NCBI RefSeq assembly: GCF_001423085.1
Contig: NZ_LMNU01000012.1
Span: 63,091-127,090 of the forward strand
Source: Methylobacterium sp. Leaf125
GTDB lineage: Bacteria > Pseudomonadota > Alphaproteobacteria > Rhizobiales > Beijerinckiaceae
Length of the DNA stretch: 64,000 nucleotides
Reading direction: 5' to 3'
The notes beneath the pieces were generated by a model, which was given only the letters and a program-made list of their open reading frames with translations, ran no database searches and was not told where the DNA came from. This document shows positions 10,603 to 18,129 of the stretch, piece by piece. Position 1 is the stretch's first letter. Every line of letters begins with the position of its first letter. The translations under genes were made by a program, and so were the position numbers.

Positions 10603-12120
10603 TCAATCCTGGAGCATGCGCTTCAGGAGCTCGACCTCGTCGTTCAGTACGTTGTCCTCGCCGATCAGCTTGTCGATCTTGCGCACGGCGTGCAGCACCG
10701 TGGTGTGATCGCGCCCGCCGAAGCGGCGGCCGATCTCGGGCAAGGAGCGAAGGGTGAGCACCTTCGAGAGGTACATCGCGATCTGGCGCGGCTTGACCAC
10801 CGCGGCCGTGCGCCGCTCGGACAGGATGTCGGAGCGCGAGACGTTGTAGCGCGAGGCCACCAGCTTCTGGATGTCCTCGATCTTGATGCGCTTGGGCTCG
10901 CGGTTCTTGACGAGATCGCGGATCGCGGTCTCGGCGGTCTCCATGGTCACCGCCGTGCCCGTGAGGGTGGCGTGGGCCAGGAGCCGGTTCACGGCGCCCT
11001 CGAGGTCGCGGCCATTGGCCGTGATCGCCCGGGCGACGTAGGTGGCCACCGTGGGCGAGACCTCGAAGTTCGGATGCGAGACCTGGACGGCCGCCAGGCG
11101 CGCCGACAGGATCGAGGCGCGCAGCTGCTCGTCGAGGCTGCCGATCTCCACCACGAGGCCGCCGGCCAGGCGCGAGCGCACGCGCTCCTCCAGGGCTTCG
11201 AGCTCGGTGGGCGGACGGTCCGAGGCGACCACCACCTGGCGGCCGGCATCGATCAGCGCGTTGATGGTGTGGCCGAATTCCGCCTGGATCGACTTGCCCT
11301 GGATGAACTGGACGTCGTCGAGGATGAGGAGGTCGATCGCGCGCAGACGCTCTTTGAAGGCGAGCGCGTTCTGGGTCTTCAGGGCGTTGACGAAGCCGTA
11401 CATGAAGCGGTCGGCAGTGAGATAGATCACCCGGCGGCCAGATTCCCGGGCGGCGTGACCGATGCCGTGGAGGAGGTGGGTTTTCCCCAAGCCGACGCCG
11501 GCATGGAAGTAGAGCGGGTTGTAGAGAGCGCCCTGGCCGTCGTGGCGTGCGACGCGCTCGGCCGCGGCGTGGGCGAGGGCGTTGGAGCGACCGACGACGA
11601 AGCTCGCGAAGGTCAGGCGGTTGTCGAGGGGGGCGCCGTTCAGGTCACCGCCGGCCTCGCCGCGCGGGGCCTGAGCCGACTCGCCGTCGGTGAGGCTCAT
11701 GGCGTCCCCGTGCGACGGCATTGCCGAGCCGGCGGCCTGGAGGCGGGCGAGGGGGCTCGCGGCGCTGCTCGCCGTCTTCGGAGCGCTGGGGACGGGGCGG
11801 GCCGCGGCGGAGGGACCGCGCACCGAGACGTCGAGGCGCGACACCGTCTCGACCTCGCTGCGGAACGTGGTCAGCACCCGGTCGAGGTAGTGGGACTCGA
11901 TCCAGCTCTTCAGGAATCGGGTGGGCACCGTGAGGCGGGCGGTTCCGTCCAGGACCTCCACCAGTTCGAGGCGGGCGAACCAGCTCGCGAACACGTCCTC
12001 GCCCAGCTCCGCCCGCAGGCGGCGCTTCACCCGGGCCCAGGCGGCCACCGTATCGGGACCGCTCACGCCGCTCATGCCCATCTCGGCATTGCCGGACACG
12101 CTTCCGTCGACATGCATCAT
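10603..12120 (-). CDS. dnaA: Chromosomal replication initiator DnaA
   Basis: About 505 residues. The N-terminal domain I ([22 protein letters not shown]) is followed by a variable linker and the AAA+ domain, with Walker [13 protein letters not shown] and Walker [10 protein letters not shown]. The C-terminal DnaA-box-binding helix-turn-helix ends in [15 protein letters not shown]. DnaA opens oriC and is an ATP-driven initiator and transcription factor. The frame extends to 12198. ATG at 12120 (with a second Met next to it) is chosen because the preceding residues are Arg/Ser-rich and not family-like; Met at 12087 is another possibility. It stands beside the proposed origin. Confidence 0.97.
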   Translation of the reverse strand: MMHVDGSVSGNAEMGMSGVSGPDTVAAWARVKRRLRAELGEDVFASWFARLELVEVLDGTARLTVPTRFLKSWIESHYLDRVLTTFRSEVETVSRLDVSVRGPSAAARPVPSAPKTASSAASPLARLQAAGSAMPSHGDAMSLTDGESAQAPRGEAGGDLNGAPLDNRLTFASFVVGRSNALAHAAAERVARHDGQGALYNPLYFHAGVGLGKTHLLHGIGHAARESGRRVIYLTADRFMYGFVNALKTQNALAFKERLRAIDLLILDDVQFIQGKSIQAEFGHTINALIDAGRQVVVASDRPPTELEALEERVRSRLAGGLVVEIGSLDEQLRASILSARLAAVQVSHPNFEVSPTVATYVARAITANGRDLEGAVNRLLAHATLTGTAVTMETAETAIRDLVKNREPKRIKIEDIQKLVASRYNVSRSDILSERRTAAVVKPRQIAMYLSKVLTLRSLPEIGRRFGGRDHTTVLHAVRKIDKLIGEDNVLNDEVELLKRMLQD

Positions 12121-12265
12121 CGCTCTCCTCGTGCCGAGAGCGGAGGGCCGCCACCGGTACGTACGCACACTTGACTGACGTTGCGCCCCGCGAGGCATTC
12201 GCGGGACGCATAATGCCGGGCCAGAGTCAACTGCCTCTGGGGTGGCTTTTGTCGATGAAGCAAGC

Positions 12266-12274
12266 CTATCAACA
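12266..12274 (+). promoter_or_regulatory. DnaA-box-like 9-mer
   Basis: CTATCAACA differs from TTATCNACA at one position. It lies in the AT-rich part of the putative origin. Confidence 0.45.
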
Positions 12275-12353
12275 ATAAGCTACGGTTCTCCTAACAACGG
12301 GACTTATGGGGATAGCAAAAATTGCAGCAATTCCGACGCTGGCTTCCAGTCCT

Positions 12354-12399
12354 GAGTCCAGGCGACGCTCCCACCTTGTGGATGATTCGCCCTGGACTC
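12354..12399. repeat. Inverted repeat with GANTC arms around a DnaA box
   Basis: Arms GAGTCCAGGCGA (12354-12365) and TCGCCCTGGACTC (12387-12399) are complementary with one bulged base. The loop holds TGTGGATGA (12377-12385), which is TCATCCACA on the other strand, one mismatch from the consensus DnaA box. Each arm includes a CcrM site (GAGTC, GACTC) and a third (GATTC, 12384-12388) overlaps the loop edge. Confidence 0.6.
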
Positions 12400-12641
12400 G
12401 GCAGTCTGGGGTATTTGTTGGTTCATCGTGACACATCGTTAAGCTACACTCGCCCTCGACGGGTCGCAACCAAACAGATTTCGATTAGCGTTAACGCCTC
12501 GTCACCAGAACTGTCCTGATTCGGGAGTTCGACGCGCGCCATTGGCGAAGTCTCTGTCGCGCTCAGCTCAACATCCGCGCATCGGCTGCAGGTGACCGTG
12601 GTCGAGCACGACCTGGCTTCGCGGATCGACGGGCCGAAACG

Positions 12642-12668
12642 AAAAAAGCCCGGCATCGCTGCCGGGCT
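12642..12668 (-). terminator. Rho-independent terminator of rpsT
   Basis: On the minus strand a 9-bp stem AGCCCGGCA / TGCCGGGCT with a 4-nt loop runs into TTTTTT. It lies 28 bases after the rpsT stop and shields the putative origin from rpsT transcription. Confidence 0.9.
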
Positions 12669-12695
12669 CTTTCGGGTCTCTTCGGGAAGAGGGAT

Positions 12696-12962
12696 TTAGG
12701 CGGCGAGCGCCTTCACCCGCGCGGCAAGGCGCGAGACCTTCCGGGAGGCGTTGTTCTTGTGCACGATGCCGTGCTGAGCGGCCCGCATGATCTCGGGCTC
12801 GGCGGCGCGGAGGGCGGTCAGTGCGTTGGACTGATCACCGGCGGCGATGGCCTCCTCGACCTTGCGGACGAAGGTGCGCATACGGCTGCGACGCGAGCGG
12901 TTGACCGCGGTGCGCTTCGCAATCTTGCGGGTCATTTTCTTGGCCGACACGGTGTTGGCCAT
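12696..12962 (-). CDS. rpsT: 30S ribosomal protein S20
   Basis: An 88-residue, strongly basic protein with the S20 pattern: [20 protein letters not shown], the [15 protein letters not shown] helix and the closing [18 protein letters not shown]20 binds 16S rRNA near its 5' domain during 30S assembly. It has its own promoter and terminator and so forms a single-gene unit. Its place next to dnaA and the origin is common in Hyphomicrobiales. Confidence 0.97.
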   Translation of the reverse strand: MANTVSAKKMTRKIAKRTAVNRSRRSRMRTFVRKVEEAIAAGDQSNALTALRAAEPEIMRAAQHGIVHKNNASRKVSRLAARVKALAA

Positions 12963-13093
12963 GGGGCATCCTCGTCACGTTTGAGGCGATCGCGACGAGC
13001 CCGCGGGCTTGAGTGTCGGTGGATCGCGTGCAGGTTGTTCGGGCAATGGCGAAGCCGACGATCGCGGGGTGCGCGTCCGTCGGCGATGGGGGC

Positions 13094-13122
13094 TCTATAG
13101 CCACGCGTTGCCGATCCGTCAA
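13094..13122 (-). promoter_or_regulatory. Sigma-70-type promoter of rpsT
   Basis: On the minus strand TTGACG (13122-13117) and TATAGA (13099-13094) are separated by 17 bases, a near-consensus housekeeping promoter. It predicts a leader of about 120 nt before the rpsT ATG. Confidence 0.7.
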
Positions 13123-13204
13123 CGGAACGTCATCGTGCCGTCGTCGGTTCGCCGCCGTGGACCCGACAGACGACGGGCCACGCGCGAAGGGGAGAGGGGC
13201 GCGG

Positions 13205-14209
13205 ATGCTGAGCGAGGCGGAACGGGTGCGGATCGCGCGGCATCGACCCGCATCCGGCATGGCGACACCGCGATTCTCCGGGGTCGCCAGCTTCATGCGC
13301 CTGCCCGTGATCGACCCATCCGAGGCGCCCGGGCAAATCGATCTCGGCCTCGTCGGCATTCCCTTAGATGGCGCGACCACCAACCGGCCCGGCGCACGAC
13401 TGGGGCCGCGCGGGGTGCGCGAGGCCTCCACGGGCACCCGGGCCCGAAACGCCGCCACCGGCGTCGCGCCCTACGACCTCGCGGCCTGCGCCGATCTCGG
13501 CGACGTCCCCGTCAATCCCGTCGACGTGGCCGCGACGGCCCGGGCCATCGAGGCCTTCTATCGGCCCCTGGCGGACGCCGGGATCGTGCCGCTCTCGGTC
13601 GGAGGCGACCACTTCGTCACCTACCCGGTGCTGCGGGCCCTCGGCGCGGCGCGCCCCGTCGGCCTGATCCACATCGACGCCCATAGCGACACCGATGACG
13701 GGCAGTACGACGGTACGCGCCTCACCCACGGCACCCCGTTCCGCCGCGCCATCGAGGACGGCGTCCTCGATCCCCGCCGCATGGTGCAGATCGGCTTGCG
13801 CGGCAGCGTCGATTCGGCGGACGAGCTCGATTGGGCCCTGGCCCAGGGCGTCCACATCGTGCCGATGGAGGCGGTGATCGAGCGCGGCCTGCCGGCGGTG
13901 CTGGCCGAGGCCCGCGCCGTGGTCGGCACCGCGCCGACCTACCTGAGCTTCGACATCGACGCCCTCGACCCCGCCTACGCTCCCGGCACCGGCACGCCCG
14001 AGATGGGCGGCTTCACCGCCCGCGAGGCGCTGCAGATCGTCCGCCGGCTCCGCGGCCTCGACCTGATCGGCGCCGACGTGGTCGAGGTCGCGCCGCCCCT
14101 CGATCCCTCCGGGGTGACGGCCCTCGCGGGCGCCACGCTCGCCTTCGAGCTTCTCTGCCTCCTGGCCGAGGCGTGCGGCGCACGCAGAGCGTGTATCGAG
14201 CGCAGCTGA
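13205..14209 (+). CDS. Agmatinase/ureohydrolase family protein
   Basis: A 334-residue manganese ureohydrolase. It shows all metal-binding motifs of the family: SVGGDHFVTYP, HIDAHSDTDD and SFDIDALDPAYAPG. The family hydrolyses guanidino compounds (agmatine, guanidinobutyrate, arginine, guanidine) to urea; the exact substrate is not decided by these motifs. The frame is open from 13013, but the rpsT promoter region lies there. ATG at 13205 (MLSEAERVRIARHRPA) gives a normal family length. It stands alone, with no polyamine or urease genes beside it. Confidence 0.9.
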   Translation: MLSEAERVRIARHRPASGMATPRFSGVASFMRLPVIDPSEAPGQIDLGLVGIPLDGATTNRPGARLGPRGVREASTGTRARNAATGVAPYDLAACADLGDVPVNPVDVAATARAIEAFYRPLADAGIVPLSVGGDHFVTYPVLRALGAARPVGLIHIDAHSDTDDGQYDGTRLTHGTPFRRAIEDGVLDPRRMVQIGLRGSVDSADELDWALAQGVHIVPMEAVIERGLPAVLAEARAVVGTAPTYLSFDIDALDPAYAPGTGTPEMGGFTAREALQIVRRLRGLDLIGADVVEVAPPLDPSGVTALAGATLAFELLCLLAEACGARRACIERS

Positions 14210-14269
14210 CACACGCGCGTCATGCAGACAGGCCAAGAGCCCACGGAAGCTTAACCGTAGGGAACGGCC

Positions 14270-16762
14270 GTGTTGCACCATCGAAGCCGGGCGGCAGGCG
14301 CCGCCGGATCCATGATCGCCGCGTTCGCGGTGGTCGGCGCCGCTTCGGCGCAGGAGATCCGAACCCCGAACATCAGCCGGGTGGCCGGGGCCGTGTCGGT
14401 CCCCTTCAATGGGAGCACCACTGTCAACCAGGGGCTGCAGGGTGTGGGCCGCCTCTCGGCCGACACCCGCGACTTCCTGGGTGATTCGCTGGGCTCGTTC
14501 TCGTCCCTGGCGATGGACCTGAGCACCTGGCGCCGCACGGGCGGCAGCTATCAGGGTACGCTCTACACGCTGCCGGATCGCGGCTACAACAATCCGGACG
14601 GCGGACTGTTCTCCGACTACGTCGGGCGCCTCAACCGCTTCACCCTGTCCTTCACGCCGGACCCGGGTGCGAACCTGCCCCAATCCACGGCATCGCAGCG
14701 TCAGATCACCCTGACCCAAACCGGCGGGATCGTCCTGACCGACGCGCGGGGCCAGCGCTTCAGCGGCCTCGACCCGGGCGCCGGCTCCACGACGCAGCTG
14801 GGCGCCGTGCTGCCGTCGGCCACCACGGGGCCGAGCGCCGGCCGCATCAGCCTCGATGCCGAGGGTCTCGTCCGCAAGCTCGACGGATCCTTCTACGTCA
14901 GCGACGAGTACGGCCCCAACGTCTATTACTTCTCCGCGGCGGGGCAATTGCAGGGGGTCATCGGCATCCCGGCCGCCCTCCAACCCCGCACCGACGGACG
15001 CCTGAACTTCAACTCGACCACGCCGCCCACCGAGTCCGGTCGCCGCAACAATCAGGGGCTCGAGGGGATCGCACTGACGCCGGACGGGCGCGGCCTCGTC
15101 ACCATCCTGCAGAGTGCGACGGTGCAGGATTCGGGCGCCGGCCAGGAGCAGCGCGCCAATACGCGCATCCTCTACTACGACGTCTCGCGTACGCCGACGC
15201 CCGGTGCACCGACGCGCGAGTACGTGCTGCAACTGCCCACCTACAAGCAGAACGGCAACGGGGGCGCCCCCAACCGCACGGCGGCCCAGAGCGAGATGCT
15301 GGCCCTGAACGACACCCAGTTCCTCGTCCTGGCGCGGGATTCCAACGGCCTCGGGACCGGCTCGACGACCCCGATCGTCTACAAGAGCGTGCTGCTCGTC
15401 GATACGGCCGGGGCCACCAACATCGCCGGTACGGCCTATGACGGGGTCACGCCGATCGCGCCGGGCGGCGTCCTGCGCGCGGGCATCACGCCGGTCCAGA
15501 CCACGGAGGCCGTCAACCTGCTCAATCCGGTGCAGCTCGGCCGATTCGGGATGAACCTGAACACCGATCCGGCCACGCAGACGACGATGCCGGAGAAGCT
15601 GGAGGCGATGGGCCTCGTCCCGGCGCTCAGCGAGAAGGCTCCGAACGACTACTTCCTGCTGGTGGGCAACGACAACGACTTCCTCAGCCGCAAGGGGGTG
15701 ATCAACGGCCGGAGCTACGATGCGGGCCTCAACAACGACAACCTGCTGCTCGCCTACCGGCTGACGCTTCCGACCTACGTCGATCCCTACGCGCTCGCCG
15801 TGATGAAGCAGACCGCGCCGGTCGTCCTGCAGAGCCTCGGCGGCGGTCTGCTGGGCGTCGCGGCCTCCGCGACCCGCAGCGTGCAGGACCACCTCTCGGC
15901 CCTGCGCCGCGGCACCGGCTCGGCCGGCCCGTGGGGACGGGCCGGGGGCGCCTGGATCGGCGGTGATGTGGTCTTTGCTGATCAGCCCCGCAGCGGCGGT
16001 GCGGAGCTCGACCGAACGGTGGCGCAGGGCAGCGCCGGCATCGACCTGCCCATCGATGGCCCCTGGCGCGCCGGGATCGCGATCGGCGGTGGGGGCGGGT
16101 CGCTGCGCCGCGCCGGCGGTGTCCGCCAGGATCAGAGCGCGTTCACCGCCGCGGCCTATGCGGGCTACTACGGTCCGGGCTTCTACGCCCAGGGCATCGT
16201 CGGCGGCGCGCCGGTGGTGAACTTCGATCGGATCCGCCGCCCTGCCGCCTACGGACTGACGGGCACCGGCAGGACCTCCGGTCGCGCCCTCGCCCTGGAT
16301 GTCGAGCTCGGCGCGCCGTTCGCCATCGCCGATGTCCGCCTGACGCCCTTCGCGGGCTTCACGCATCTGTCGGGTCAGGTCGAGGGCTTCACCGAGAGCG
16401 GCGCGACCGGCAACAACCTGGCCTATCGCGGGCTCGCCGTCGCGCAGGACACCGCGCGCTTCGGTCTCGAACTCGCCTTCTCGGGTTGGGGCGACCTCAT
16501 TCCCGCGCTCCGCGTCGCCTATAATCTCGCCACAGGTCCGGCAGGCAGCAGCGCCGCGGTCCGGCTCGCCAGCGTCGAGAATGCCATGGCGAGCGCGTCT
16601 GTGGCGGTCCCGTTCCTGCGCAGCGACTTCGTCACGGCGGGGGCCGGCCTCCAGGGCAACCTCACCGAGCAGCTCGGCTGGCGGCTCGACTATCAGGCCG
16701 CGATCGGGACCCGGGCAGGCCTGGGTCATGGCCTGACCGCAGGCCTGCGCTATCAATGGTGA
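14270..16762 (+). CDS. Autotransporter with esterase-like/phytase-type passenger
   Basis: An 830-residue secreted protein. An N-terminal signal peptide (hydrophobic SMIAAFAVVGAASA, cleavage near AQE) precedes a passenger of about 500 residues. Segments such as YTLPDRGYNNPDGG, SLDAEGLVRKLDGSFYVSDEYGPNVY and NNQGLEGIALTPDGR are typical of esterase-like/phytase-family beta-propeller domains. Residues about 545-830 alternate hydrophobic and polar, with repeated Gly/aromatic strands, and end in LRYQW, as expected of an autotransporter beta-barrel in the outer membrane. The start is GTG at 14270; a later ATG at 14312 begins in the signal. The protein probably displays a phosphatase or esterase at the cell surface; the activity is inferred. 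Confidence 0.8.
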   Translation: MLHHRSRAAGAAGSMIAAFAVVGAASAQEIRTPNISRVAGAVSVPFNGSTTVNQGLQGVGRLSADTRDFLGDSLGSFSSLAMDLSTWRRTGGSYQGTLYTLPDRGYNNPDGGLFSDYVGRLNRFTLSFTPDPGANLPQSTASQRQITLTQTGGIVLTDARGQRFSGLDPGAGSTTQLGAVLPSATTGPSAGRISLDAEGLVRKLDGSFYVSDEYGPNVYYFSAAGQLQGVIGIPAALQPRTDGRLNFNSTTPPTESGRRNNQGLEGIALTPDGRGLVTILQSATVQDSGAGQEQRANTRILYYDVSRTPTPGAPTREYVLQLPTYKQNGNGGAPNRTAAQSEMLALNDTQFLVLARDSNGLGTGSTTPIVYKSVLLVDTAGATNIAGTAYDGVTPIAPGGVLRAGITPVQTTEAVNLLNPVQLGRFGMNLNTDPATQTTMPEKLEAMGLVPALSEKAPNDYFLLVGNDNDFLSRKGVINGRSYDAGLNNDNLLLAYRLTLPTYVDPYALAVMKQTAPVVLQSLGGGLLGVAASATRSVQDHLSALRRGTGSAGPWGRAGGAWIGGDVVFADQPRSGGAELDRTVAQGSAGIDLPIDGPWRAGIAIGGGGGSLRRAGGVRQDQSAFTAAAYAGYYGPGFYAQGIVGGAPVVNFDRIRRPAAYGLTGTGRTSGRALALDVELGAPFAIADVRLTPFAGFTHLSGQVEGFTESGATGNNLAYRGLAVAQDTARFGLELAFSGWGDLIPALRVAYNLATGPAGSSAAVRLASVENAMASASVAVPFLRSDFVTAGAGLQGNLTEQLGWRLDYQAAIGTRAGLGHGLTAGLRYQW

Positions 16763-16878
16763 GCCTGGGCCGGCCTTGGCGGGTACCTGGCGTTCGGCCG
16801 GACCTCGGATCGATCGGTTGACCCGAGCGGCGCCGGCGCAGAGCCTGCGCCGGCCGATTCACCCGAAAGGTCTGCCGC

Positions 16879-17514
16879 TTGGAACCCGCTCTCACGCTCT
16901 ACCACGCCCCTCAGACGCGCTCCTCCGGCGTGCGCATCCTGCTCGAGGAGCTCGGCGCGCCGCATACGCTGGACGTCCTCGATCTGCAGTCGGGACGGGG
17001 CCGGGAGCCCGCGTACCTCCGGATCAATCCCCTGGGGAAGGTCCCGGCCCTGCGCCACGGCGAAGCGCTGATCACCGAGCAGGCGGCGATCTACCTCTAC
17101 CTCGCCGACCAGTTTCCGGAGCGCGGCCTCGCCCCGCCCATCGGCGATCCCCTGCGTGGGCCGTACCTGCGCTGGATGGTCTTCTACGGGTCGAGCTTCG
17201 AGCCGGCGGTGGTGGATCGGGCGCTTCAGCGCGAGCCCGGCCCCAAGGCGATGTCGCCCTACGGCGATTTCGACGCGGTGCTGAGGACGGTGGTCGAGGC
17301 TCTCACGCCGGGCCCCTACCTTCTCGGGGAACGGCACTCCGCCGCCGATGTGCTCTGGGGCGCCGCGCTCGGCTGGACCACGGGGTTCAAGCTCGTCCCG
17401 GAAGAGCCGGCGATCATGGCCTACCTCGCCCGCGTCAATGCCCGTCCGGCGGTCCGCAAGATCATGGCGGAGGAGGCCACCCTCTCGGCCGAACTCGCGG
17501 CGGCGCGGGCCTGA
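16879..17514 (+). CDS. Glutathione S-transferase family protein
   Basis: A 211-residue two-domain GST. The thioredoxin-like N-terminal domain begins EPALTLYHAPQTRSSGVRIL, where the Ser-Ser-Gly turn is the usual catalytic position. NPLGKVPAL follows with the cis-Pro, then ITEQAAIYLYLAD with the Glu-Gln pair that binds glutathione. The helical C-terminal domain holds the N-capping box GERHSAADVLWG. The start codon is TTG at 16879; no ATG fits. The substrate is unknown. It converges on a small membrane protein gene with a shared hairpin between them. Confidence 0.9.
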   Translation: MEPALTLYHAPQTRSSGVRILLEELGAPHTLDVLDLQSGRGREPAYLRINPLGKVPALRHGEALITEQAAIYLYLADQFPERGLAPPIGDPLRGPYLRWMVFYGSSFEPAVVDRALQREPGPKAMSPYGDFDAVLRTVVEALTPGPYLLGERHSAADVLWGAALGWTTGFKLVPEEPAIMAYLARVNARPAVRKIMAEEATLSAELAAARA

Positions 17515-17560
17515 GCGCGGCGCCGGCCGCTTGCGGCCGACCGCCTTCCTGAGAAGCGAA

Positions 17561-17585
17561 GCCGCCGGGCGCTCAGCCCGGCGGC
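17561..17585. terminator. Bidirectional GC hairpin between convergent genes
   Basis: A 10-bp stem GCCGCCGGGC / GCCCGGCGGC with loop GCTCA lies where the GST gene and the small membrane gene converge and includes the latter's stop codon. There is no T-tract on either side. Confidence 0.45.
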
Positions 17586-17860
17586 AACGGCGTTCCGATG
17601 CTCTGGACCGCCACGTCGGAGGCGGACGCGGTGGGGGCATAGGCCGCGATCAGGTGGACGCCGATCACCGGTCCGAAGACCAGGGTCATCATCACGGCCA
17701 TGATCAGCGCGACGTTGGCATCGCCGGTCGCCGCCTTTCGCGCTCTGGGGCGGCGTGCCTTGACGCGCACGAGCTTGGAGCCGTCCGCGCGGCGGAAGCT
17801 GAGGGTTCGCACGGGCGCCACGGCGACGCGCAGGCGTGGAAGGGCATTCGAGAAGGTCAT
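17573..17860 (-). CDS. Small hypothetical membrane protein
   Basis: A 95-residue protein with a basic N-terminal half (RRADGSKLVRVKARRPRAR), one hydrophobic segment (ANVALIMAVMMTLVFGPVIG) and a short C-terminal tail outside. ATG at 17860 has an AGGTG site 7 bases upstream. No known domain is recognised. A CtrA-like motif lies about 210 bases upstream (18068-18083), so cell-cycle control is possible. The predicted form is a single-span inner membrane protein with its basic part in the cytoplasm. Confidence 0.65.
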   Translation of the reverse strand: MTFSNALPRLRVAVAPVRTLSFRRADGSKLVRVKARRPRARKAATGDANVALIMAVMMTLVFGPVIGVHLIAAYAPTASASDVAVQSIGTPLPPG

Positions 17861-18067
17861 CGGCTCACCTCGTTCGACCGGGCCATCGGGGCCGGTCGCG
17901 GGCGAGCCCGATCAAGCGATCAGGCGCGGGTCTCGCGGAGGGCCATCGGCGGCGCGGTCCATCGACTACTGTCGCTGGGCATTAGGGTCGGGAGTTCCTG
18001 TGGGGCCGCGCGGGCCAGCGGATCTGCTGCACGTGCGAACGACGCCGAAATGATGCGGCGGGAGACA

Positions 18068-18083
18068 TTAGTCAAGCCTTAAC
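18068..18083 (+). promoter_or_regulatory. CtrA-like binding motif
   Basis: TTAG-N7-TTAAC differs from the CtrA full site TTAA-N7-TTAAC at one base. It lies between coaBC and the small membrane gene. Confidence 0.35.
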
Positions 18084-18129
18084 GCGCCAGGCCGCGATCG
18101 GCTCCGCGCGCTTTTTCAGGGCCTGTGGA

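Larger units (their letters stand above)
12121..12641. other. Probable chromosomal origin of replication (oriC)
   Basis: About 520 bases without a convincing gene between dnaA and rpsT, clearly more AT-rich than the coding DNA around it. It contains DnaA-box-like 9-mers (CTATCAACA at 12266; TCATCCACA on the minus strand at 12377-12385; TCATCGACA on the minus strand at 12250-12258). It also has an AT-rich stretch with a small palindrome (12303-12333) and five GANTC sites for the CcrM methylase at 12224, 12354, 12384, 12395 and 12518. Two TTAA half-sites (12439, 12491) resemble CtrA targets. Genes to its left are nearly all transcribed away from it. No experimental origin data are available here; assignment is from context. 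Confidence 0.65.

Noticed and set aside
12269..12519. Two short open frames inside the putative origin
   Set aside because: Neither has a ribosome site, family similarity or typical codon use. The region is better explained as oriC.
13364..16756. A 1130-codon open frame on the minus strand
   Set aside because: It is antisense to the ureohydrolase and autotransporter genes, whose motifs are clear. Its Arg/Gly/Ala/His-rich translation is the usual shadow in GC-rich DNA.
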